A model generated the notes under the pieces. The model ran no database searches. It was not told where the DNA came from and saw only the letters and a program-made list of their open reading frames with translations. Shown piece after piece: positions 34,675 to 39,234 of a DNA stretch of 39,234 nucleotides. Source of the DNA: a virus; IMG/VR virus record IMGVR_UViG_3300032820_000036, positions 1 to 39,234 of that record. The stretch is one strand, 5' to 3'. Position 1 is the stretch's first letter, and every line of letters begins with the position of its first letter. The position numbers were made by a program, and so were the translations under genes.

Positions 34675-34988
34675 TGAGCGATCGGGAGATGCGTCGGATG
34701 ATGAGGAACGGTAACGGCCATGTGGATTTTGCAATGAGAATTTTGGGGACGTTGCTGACCGCCGCGATCATCGGGGCATGGGGCTACACGATTACCAGGG
34801 CCTCGGCAGATGACGTGAAGGAAATCGACAAGAAGGTCGATGAGGTTGAACGCGAGGGCCAGGACCGAGAACGGCGGATTGGCGTAAAGCTCACAGATAT
34901 AAAGACAACGATTCATCGTATGGACGTGCGACAAAGCGCGTTCCAGGCGCAGGTTCGCGAGGCCCTGCGAATACCGAGAGAGGACTGA
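34674..34988 (+). CDS. Membrane protein with coiled coil, lysis-cassette member
   Basis: A 104-residue protein with one transmembrane segment (about 20-41, FAMRILGTLLTAAIIGAWGY) and a following coiled coil (about 47-85). This topology occurs in XhlA-like lysis accessory proteins and in spanin-like proteins. It is the first gene of the lysis block and overlaps the endolysin start by one nt (TGATG-type junctions are used here). Its exact role is not clear. Confidence 0.7.
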   Translation: MSDREMRRMMRNGNGHVDFAMRILGTLLTAAIIGAWGYTITRASADDVKEIDKKVDEVEREGQDRERRIGVKLTDIKTTIHRMDVRQSAFQAQVREALRIPRED

Positions 34989-35407
34989 TGCCGTATTTTA
35001 GCGATGCGTCGAAAGCGAAGCTCGACACCTGTGACGTGCGACTTCAGGAACTATTCCACAAGACAATCGAGCTGGTCGATATTACGATTATCATCGGACA
35101 GCGAGGAGAACAGGCCCAGCAAAAAGCCTTCTTGGAAGGCCGGAGCCGCGCAAGTTTCCCCAACAGTCGCCACAATTCTTCACCCTCTCAAGCTGTAGAC
35201 TGGGCACCCTGGGGCTTGGCGGATGGGAAACCAGGCATAGATTGGGAGGACCGGGATCGCTTCCTCATATGCGCGGGGATCATTTTTGGGCTCGGGACTG
35301 CCATGGGGCTGAACATCCGCAACGGGGCCGACTGGAAACGAAACGGCAGGGTCGGAGGGAATGGATCCCTCGACGATCTGGGCCATACAGAACTGCGAGG
35401 TGAATGA
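34988..35407 (+). CDS. Endolysin, M15 (VanY/L-Ala-D-Glu) peptidase type
   Basis: A 139-residue peptidoglycan peptidase. The family pattern is clear: LFHKTIELVDITIIIGQRG (22-40), then FPNSRHNSSPSQAVDWAPW (57-75) with zinc ligands H62 and D71, then DDLGHTEL (129-136) with H133 as the third ligand. It cuts peptide cross-bridges of the cell wall at lysis. There is no signal peptide, so export depends on a holin, probably the gene directly downstream. Confidence 0.93.
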   Translation: MPYFSDASKAKLDTCDVRLQELFHKTIELVDITIIIGQRGEQAQQKAFLEGRSRASFPNSRHNSSPSQAVDWAPWGLADGKPGIDWEDRDRFLICAGIIFGLGTAMGLNIRNGADWKRNGRVGGNGSLDDLGHTELRGE

Positions 35408-35408
35408 A

Positions 35409-35600
35409 ATGGAACTTTGGGAATCATGGCTGACTGGAGAATGGGGACCGGCTATCACGGCGGCCATCGCCCTGGCGAGTGCGTTGTCGGCGGTGCTCTC
35501 GAGCAAGAGCTCAAGCCCGTTGATTCAGGCTGCCCTCGATATTCTTTCGGTTGTCGCCATCAATGTTGGCTCCGCGAAGAACAAGGACGATGACCGGTGA
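35409..35600 (+). CDS. Probable holin
   Basis: A 63-residue protein from ATG 35409 with GAGGTGA upstream. It has two hydrophobic segments (13-31 and 37-54) separated by a short polar turn (SSKSSS) and a charged C-terminus (KNKDDDR), the pattern of small class II holins. It lies between endolysin and spanin genes and overlaps the next start as GTGA. Function is inferred from topology and position. Confidence 0.68.
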   Translation: MELWESWLTGEWGPAITAAIALASALSAVLSSKSSSPLIQAALDILSVVAINVGSAKNKDDDR

Positions 35601-35836
35601 CCTCTCTCTACCTCGTTGGCGGCTTCGTGGTTGTCATCGGGGTTATGGTTGGCGTTGTCGCCTGGGCGGCCCGCACTACAGGCGAAGCCAGGGCTGACGC
35701 CGAGGCCGCAAAGGGTTTGATAAAACGAAGGGAGCGTTTCGATGACGAAGCGGGCAAGCCTCTGGCGAGCGGCCAGAAGCTGGTCGAGCGCCTTCGCGCT
35801 ATGCGCGAGCGTCGGCTGCGTGACAACAGGGGGTAG
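35597..35836 (+). CDS. Rz-like inner-membrane spanin subunit
   Basis: A 79-residue protein from GTG 35597. One N-terminal transmembrane segment (4-24) is followed by a charged helical periplasmic part. It is shorter than lambda Rz. The next gene begins inside it in another frame, the classical Rz/Rz1 arrangement. The two products together disrupt the outer membrane of Gram-negative hosts at lysis. Confidence 0.68.
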   Translation: MTSLYLVGGFVVVIGVMVGVVAWAARTTGEARADAEAAKGLIKRRERFDDEAGKPLASGQKLVERLRAMRERRLRDNRG

Positions 35837-35996
35837 CCCCCCTCCGTGCCCAGCTCCGAGCGAGCCAGCGATCGTGGACATTCATCACATCGTCCAGGTG
35901 GGGCTCGCGTCTCCCCCGAGATACGCTTCGCTTATGATGTGGATCTCCGAAATTGAGAGGTTTTGCACGGCGCTAGACGCTTTCCGAGAGGGTTAG
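35742..35996 (+). CDS. Rz1-like outer-membrane lipoprotein spanin
   Basis: An 84-residue protein, out of frame with the Rz-like gene and overlapping it by 95 nt. A basic N-terminus and hydrophobic stretch lead to CASVGC (C26 as lipid-attachment candidate), then a proline-rich segment (GSPPPCPAPSEP) typical of Rz1 proteins. The lipobox has S rather than L/V at -3, so lipidation is not certain. Its 3' end overlaps the convergent sigma-like gene by 65 bp. Confidence 0.62.
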   Translation: MTKRASLWRAARSWSSAFALCASVGCVTTGGSPPPCPAPSEPAIVDIHHIVQVGLASPPRYASLMMWISEIERFCTALDAFREG

Positions 35997-36621
35997 CAAC
36001 CGGCAACGCCGAAGAAAAGAAAGCGTTGATAATTCTCCGGTCGAGCTGTCTGACCCTTTCTTTCGACAAGCCGACTGCTTGCCCAATTTCCCCCAAAGTT
36101 CTGAATGGATCTTGCAGCGTTCGTCCTTTGAAGATCACCCTATCCCTTACGGTCATTTGCCCCATCTTCTCGAGTAGCCAAGCTGGGGGCATATTCTGAA
36201 TTGCGAAGTTAAGTTGGGTTCTTAGGGCCTGGTTCCAGTTCACCATTCCTGTGCGTAACTCCTGAACCTCCAGACTCAAATTTAGGTTTCGCTCCAGCAC
36301 TTCCATGTACTTGCTTTCTCTGTCCATGTACTTGCTTTTTCTGACTACCCAGGCGTCCTCGCTGTAATTGTCGAGAACTAGCCCCCAATCGTTGTCATGG
36401 GATGGCGGCCCCTCGATTGTTGGGTTTTGAAAGATGATTTGAAGTGCTCTGTCGGTAGTTGATTTGTCAAGGTACGCGACTCCTGCGTCTCGACTTTTAA
36501 TCTCGCCCAGGTCTTCATGTTCTCTGGCGAGGTTCACGATCTCCTTGCCAGCGCGCTCTACGATCTCCATCATTTCAGGGTGGTCTTGGTATTTTATGAA
36601 CAGAGTTATTTTGAGTTTCAT
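35932..36621 (-). CDS. Sigma-70 region 4-like regulatory protein
   Basis: A 229-residue protein. Residues about 150-202 match sigma region 4: MTVRDRVIFKGR, TLGEIGQAVGLSKERVRQLD (176-195), then a final helix. No regions 2 or 3 are visible, so it cannot act as a full sigma factor by itself; it may bind -35-like DNA or the RNA polymerase flap. The N-terminal 150 residues are unrecognised and include a short repeat (SKYM at 96 and 103). It is the last gene of the leftward block. Its ATG overlaps the stop of the alternative frame in the methyltransferase gene (ATGA), and AGGAAAG precedes it. Confidence 0.72.
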   Translation of the reverse strand: MKLKITLFIKYQDHPEMMEIVERAGKEIVNLAREHEDLGEIKSRDAGVAYLDKSTTDRALQIIFQNPTIEGPPSHDNDWGLVLDNYSEDAWVVRKSKYMDRESKYMEVLERNLNLSLEVQELRTGMVNWNQALRTQLNFAIQNMPPAWLLEKMGQMTVRDRVIFKGRTLQDPFRTLGEIGQAVGLSKERVRQLDRRIINAFFSSALPVANPLGKRLAPCKTSQFRRSTS

Positions 36622-37895
36622 CTTTCCTCAATTTCTCGTAGCAAGTATCGCAAGAGCTGTCGCTGCCTGAAGAGCCACCACTCCATTGCCTGCGGCTCTA
36701 AGTCTATCAGCGCGCTCGACCATCCGGGGATCCAGCCGAGCATCCAGTCCACGAAGTTCGGGTTTAGTTTCGCTTTCCCCGCTTCCGTTCCGCGGTACGG
36801 GTTCCCCTTCATCCCCCCCCATTCGTCCAGCCCCCCCGAGTTGTTCCCCTGGACCGCGTTTGGGGTCCACCAAAGCTGGCGCGAGTTCTGGATGAAGTTC
36901 AATGATTCGCGACCAGGCGTCTCGGTCGCTTGGCCCTGGTGGGAACGGGGGGTAGTCGAATTCCCGAAGAGAACCATGTCCGTGAGGCTCACCCCCGCGT
37001 GAGCCTTCGACCCCTCTAGGTTTCGCGCCCCTCCCCCCGTCGCGTCCCCCGCGACCGGCGTCGGCCAGTTCTTTACCATTGCCGGTAGATCCACCGAATG
37101 CATTAAGCCCGGTTTCGCTTGGCTCGATTTCAGATTCTCCTTTACTGGATCGAGAGCTGTCGGAGTCGGCCAGTTCGCCGCTTCCCGATTCAGATTCTGG
37201 CCCTGCGTTGAGAGCGTGTCCGCTCCCGGCCTTCTCCCGTCGTGCGCTGTCGGAGTCGGCCAGCTCGCCGCCCATGTCCCCAGAGATGGAGTCCCAGCCG
37301 TTGGCCGCTTGTGCGGGACCACTCCCTCGTTCTGGCTGGTTCCATAGGGTGTCGCGGATGGCGTCGGATATTGATTCCGATCCCACGGGCTGCCTGCCGA
37401 ATACGAAAAGCCTAGACCTTCTATGGGGGGCTCCCACGTCGGATGCTCGTAGGCACATCCACTCACAATCGAACCGCTCGTCGGCCAGCGATCGGAGTAC
37501 GTCTCCGAAAATTCGTCCCCCCCCAATGGTAAGAAGGGACTGCACGTTTTCCAAGAAAACGTACTGCGGTCGAACCTCGCGAATGATCTCCGCGATTCTT
37601 GGGAAGATGTGGCGTTCGTCTTTGTCGCCTCGGCGGCTACCCGCGTTGCTGAACGGCTGGCACGGAAATCCGGCACTGAGGATAGAAATTTTCTGAGCCC
37701 ATGGTCGAGGGTCGAAGTCGAATATGTCGTCGCAGACAGGAGCTGGATCCAGGGTCGAATCTTCCATCCTCGCCACGAGAGTGCTCGCCGCGTGAGAGTT
37801 CCACTCTGCGTGGCAGACAGTTCGATATCGCTCTCCGAGAGCGATTCGGATTCCAAGCTCGAGGCCGCCAACCCCGGCACATAAAGCCATCCCAT
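36618..37895 (-). CDS. Overlapping frame 2 ORF (425 codons) resembling a phage methyltransferase-associated protein
   Basis: A same-strand frame (+1 relative to the methyltransferase) open for 425 codons. It starts 4 nt after the methyltransferase ATG and shares its GGGGG ribosome site at 8-nt spacing. It has ARFDRSTFSWKTC (106-118), FSETYSDRWPTSGSIVSGCA (129-148), SWPTPTAHD (211-219), NWPTPTALD (241-249), NWPTPVAGD (276-284), WWTPNAVQG (342-350) and LNPNFVDWMLGW (377-388). These fit a phage family I recall with repeated WPTPTAxD and LNPxWVEWLMG motifs, often named methyltransferase. Its stop forms an ATGA overlap with the sigma-like gene. Translation is not proven. Confidence 0.5.
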   Translation of the reverse strand: MGWLYVPGLAASSLESESLSESDIELSATQSGTLTRRALSWRGWKIRPWIQLLSATTYSTSTLDHGLRKFLSSVPDFRASRSATRVAAEATKTNATSSQESRRSFARFDRSTFSWKTCSPFLPLGGDEFSETYSDRWPTSGSIVSGCAYEHPTWEPPIEGLGFSYSAGSPWDRNQYPTPSATPYGTSQNEGVVPHKRPTAGTPSLGTWAASWPTPTAHDGRRPGADTLSTQGQNLNREAANWPTPTALDPVKENLKSSQAKPGLMHSVDLPAMVKNWPTPVAGDATGGGARNLEGSKAHAGVSLTDMVLFGNSTTPRSHQGQATETPGRESLNFIQNSRQLWWTPNAVQGNNSGGLDEWGGMKGNPYRGTEAGKAKLNPNFVDWMLGWIPGWSSALIDLEPQAMEWWLFRQRQLLRYLLREIEER

Positions 37896-37899
37896 TCAT
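36628..37899 (-). CDS. DNA cytosine-5 methyltransferase (frame 1)
   Basis: A 423-residue enzyme with all key motifs in order: motif I LCAGVGGLELG (6-16), catalytic GFPCQPFS (77-84, C80), ENV (117-119), GAPHRRSRLF (156-165), and motif X AAGNGVV (402-408). Between about 185 and 370 it has a low-complexity segment with repeated ELADSDS. It methylates cytosine C5, probably to protect phage DNA. It overlaps the upstream winged-helix gene by ATGA. G8 tracts (sense) lie at 37517-37524 and 36813-36820, and G7 at 36831-36837. A second open frame runs along nearly the whole gene. Confidence 0.92.
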   Translation of the reverse strand: MNGMALCAGVGGLELGIRIALGERYRTVCHAEWNSHAASTLVARMEDSTLDPAPVCDDIFDFDPRPWAQKISILSAGFPCQPFSNAGSRRGDKDERHIFPRIAEIIREVRPQYVFLENVQSLLTIGGGRIFGDVLRSLADERFDCEWMCLRASDVGAPHRRSRLFVFGRQPVGSESISDAIRDTLWNQPERGSGPAQAANGWDSISGDMGGELADSDSARREKAGSGHALNAGPESESGSGELADSDSSRSSKGESEIEPSETGLNAFGGSTGNGKELADAGRGGRDGGRGAKPRGVEGSRGGEPHGHGSLREFDYPPFPPGPSDRDAWSRIIELHPELAPALVDPKRGPGEQLGGAGRMGGDEGEPVPRNGSGESETKPELRGLDARLDPRMVERADRLRAAGNGVVALQAATALAILATRN

Positions 37900-38255
37900 T
37901 TTTCCCCCAGGTAAAAAAAGCGAGCGCCTCGAGAGCTCTCTCCCACGCGCTCGATCAGACCAGCTCGACGCAGTTCCGGCAAGCGTTTCCCTATGGCCGA
38001 CTTGTGAAGCCCGGTGGGCTCCTCGAGCCCTTCCGCGGTTCGGCCAGGATGTTCGCGGATTGCCTTCAGGACAATAGCTGAGTGCTTGCTCGCTCCGAGC
38101 TGCCCGAGCCTCTCCGCGGCCAACGCCGAAGAAGGCGGATCGGTGGAGCGAGAGCGGGGAGCCCCGATATTGAGGCGGGCCGTGGAATTCGACCGGTTCA
38201 AATCGAGGCTCCCCTGGATACCCGCATCACCTCCCTGGTTTTTGCGGGTAGCCAT
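37896..38255 (-). CDS. Winged-helix DNA-binding protein
   Basis: A 119-residue protein with a basic, disordered N-terminus (1-45) and a winged-helix domain (about 50-116): SKHSAIVLKAIREHPGRTAE, GLHKSAIGKRLPELRRAGLI, then a wing ERVGESSRGARFFYLGE. The pattern resembles MarR/DprA-C-terminal-type domains. It lies directly after the SSB-like gene and overlaps the methyltransferase by ATGA. A regulatory or replication-linked role is inferred only. Confidence 0.75.
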   Translation of the reverse strand: MATRKNQGGDAGIQGSLDLNRSNSTARLNIGAPRSRSTDPPSSALAAERLGQLGASKHSAIVLKAIREHPGRTAEGLEEPTGLHKSAIGKRLPELRRAGLIERVGESSRGARFFYLGEK

Positions 38256-38771
38256 TTAAAAGACGAGGCCGTCGTCCGGCTTCTCCTCTGAAGACTGCGG
38301 CGATACCAGCGGAGCCTTGGGCACCGCCGACTCGAAACCCACGATCTCGGTGGAGACGTGAGTCGCGTTCTCGCGATCTCGCCAGGTGTTGGGCTTGCCG
38401 GCGACCACCGTCACCAGCATCTCCATCGGATGCGAGACGTTGAGATCGTCCGAATCTTCCGGCAGCTCGAGGCCCAGCACGTCGTAGAGGGTTGCGATCT
38501 TTCGCAGGCCGATGTCCACGGTCTGAGAGTCGGTGTCGCGACCCGTCTCGCGAATCGTCCAGGCGTTCATCCAGGCCCACTCGCCCTCGTTGTCGCCCTC
38601 GACCGAGCGAAAGCCAACCGCGAAGCACCGTCCCTTTCCCGGTCGCGCTTCGTGGGTCACGCGCTCTATCATGCAGCGCGTCCGCGAGCCCTTGGGCCAG
38701 GGGTCGAATCCTTCCTTGGCGAGGTTCCCGCCCCCGCTTTCCTTGAGTCCAGTCCAGTCAACCATCGGCAT
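38256..38771 (-). CDS. DUF669-like, probable ssDNA-binding protein
   Basis: A 171-residue protein from ATG 38771, preceded by AGGAGG at 7 nt; the 61-residue upstream extension is rejected because it lies inside the preceding gene. The beta-rich body (GFDPWPKGSRTRCMIERVTH; WAWMNAWTIRETGRD) follows the DUF669 family next to phage recombinases. The C-terminus (EEKPDDGLVF) is acidic with a final phenylalanine, like the SSB tip that recruits partner proteins. It follows a Sak4-like ATPase gene, making a single-strand annealing pair likely. Confidence 0.75.
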   Translation of the reverse strand: MPMVDWTGLKESGGGNLAKEGFDPWPKGSRTRCMIERVTHEARPGKGRCFAVGFRSVEGDNEGEWAWMNAWTIRETGRDTDSQTVDIGLRKIATLYDVLGLELPEDSDDLNVSHPMEMLVTVVAGKPNTWRDRENATHVSTEIVGFESAVPKAPLVSPQSSEEKPDDGLVF

Positions 38772-39234
38772 CAGAATTCCTCCTCGACCTTCGCGGTCTT
38801 CTTCTTGGGTGTTTTGGTGGGGGGCTTGTTCTCTTGCAGCTTCTTGATGTCGGCCTCGGCAGTCGCTGTCATCGCGCTGCTGAGTTCCTTTCGGAGAACG
38901 GCAAAGCCATCCTCCTTGGGGATTGTGATCCGCGGTTCGATCGTCCAGCGGCACTTCGCCACGGCGCTACCGTCTTCCTGAGTGAGCAGGACGCGAGCCC
39001 CGGTGGTCTTGGAGGTGATCACCTCCTTCGATCCGCTTCCCTTGTGCTGGATCACCCGATCCACGGTGAGGAAGCCGATGAGGTCGAACCACTCAACGAA
39101 TTTCGCGAGCGCACGCTTGTGCATCTGGGGCTGCGCCTTGGAGTAGGGGCCGGTATGGGGATCCATCACCTCGACCACTTCCGTGTGGGCGATGGCGACG
39201 ATGGTCATTCCGCGCTGCTCGCGAAGAACGTCGA
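38771..39234 (-). CDS. Sak4-like (RecA-fold) recombination ATPase, 5' part outside window
   Basis: The frame continues past the right edge (DVLREQRG then MTIVAIAHTEVVEVMDP), so only the last 153 codons are present. The visible part matches the C-terminal half of phage Sak4-like ATPases: VAIAHTEV (the strand ending a RecA core), YSKAQPQMHKRALAKFVEWF, then a lysine-rich tail ending EEEF. Walker A and B should lie outside the window. Such proteins promote single-strand annealing with a phage SSB, here the next gene. A TGATG junction links the two. Confidence 0.75.
   Translation of the reverse strand, partial: DVLREQRGMTIVAIAHTEVVEVMDPHTGPYSKAQPQMHKRALAKFVEWFDLIGFLTVDRVIQHKGSGSKEVITSKTTGARVLLTQEDGSAVAKCRWTIEPRITIPKEDGFAVLRKELSSAMTATAEADIKKLQENKPPTKTPKKKTAKVEEEF

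Noticed and set aside
37079-37696. 205-codon plus-strand ORF opposite the methyltransferase
   Set aside because: Serine/proline-rich complement of the repeat region; unlike the same-strand frame 2 it has no start signal or family-like motifs.
38772-38954. N-terminal extension of the DUF669-like protein
   Set aside because: It lies out of frame within the Sak4-like gene; the start at 38771 has AGGAGG and begins at the family's usual N-terminus.

Overview
The window is a 39.2 kb piece of a tailed double-stranded DNA phage with a podovirus-type (short-tailed) virion. No bacterial housekeeping gene, tRNA, rRNA, CRISPR array or insertion sequence was seen. The lysis cassette has an Rz/Rz1-type spanin pair, which points to a Gram-negative host. 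The repressor-like gene divergent from a replication gene suggests a lambdoid-style switch, but no integrase is present, so lifestyle is open. Genes run off both ends on the minus strand, so the genome is larger than this window; the two minus-strand blocks could be one block in a circular or permuted genome.

Layout. (1) 1-2242, minus strand: a small operon with a DpdA/TGT-like base-exchange enzyme, two small proteins and a partial membrane protein. (2) 2297-2711: a short XRE-type repressor gene with an inverted repeat (TGTATGG..CCATACA) on each side, one before the repressor and divergent replication gene, one before the dpdA-like operon. (3) 2711-4376, plus strand: O-like replication initiator with 11-bp-phased repeats inside its gene, a probable helicase-loader-like protein, a zinc-ribbon protein and a PD-(D/E)XK nuclease-like protein. 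(4) 4521-28446, plus strand: packaging and virion module in the order TerS, TerL, small proteins, portal, Bbp19-like, scaffold, major capsid, head protein, gp11-like and gp12-like tail proteins, two internal proteins and a 3483-residue giant polyvalent virion protein. (5) 28443-34674: two tailspikes sharing an N-terminal anchor, a third repeat-containing fibre and a DUF4376-like protein. (6) 34674-35996: lysis cassette. (7) 35932-39234, minus strand: Sak4-like ATPase (partial), DUF669/SSB-like protein, winged-helix protein, C5 cytosine methyltransferase with a second long open frame on the same strand, and a sigma-region-4-like protein.

The most unusual points are: the methyltransferase gene carries two same-strand open frames of 423 and 425 codons, both of which look like phage protein families; the giant virion protein contains an embedded C5 methyltransferase, a possible HhH-GPD glycosylase-like region and a zincin motif; the 200-nt leader of the major capsid gene is built of successive hairpins, three of them related copies with a compensatory stem change; and a 30-bp exact in-frame repeat links an internal-protein gene to the giant gene 8 kb away. 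All family assignments are from reading the translated sequence; no database search was run.
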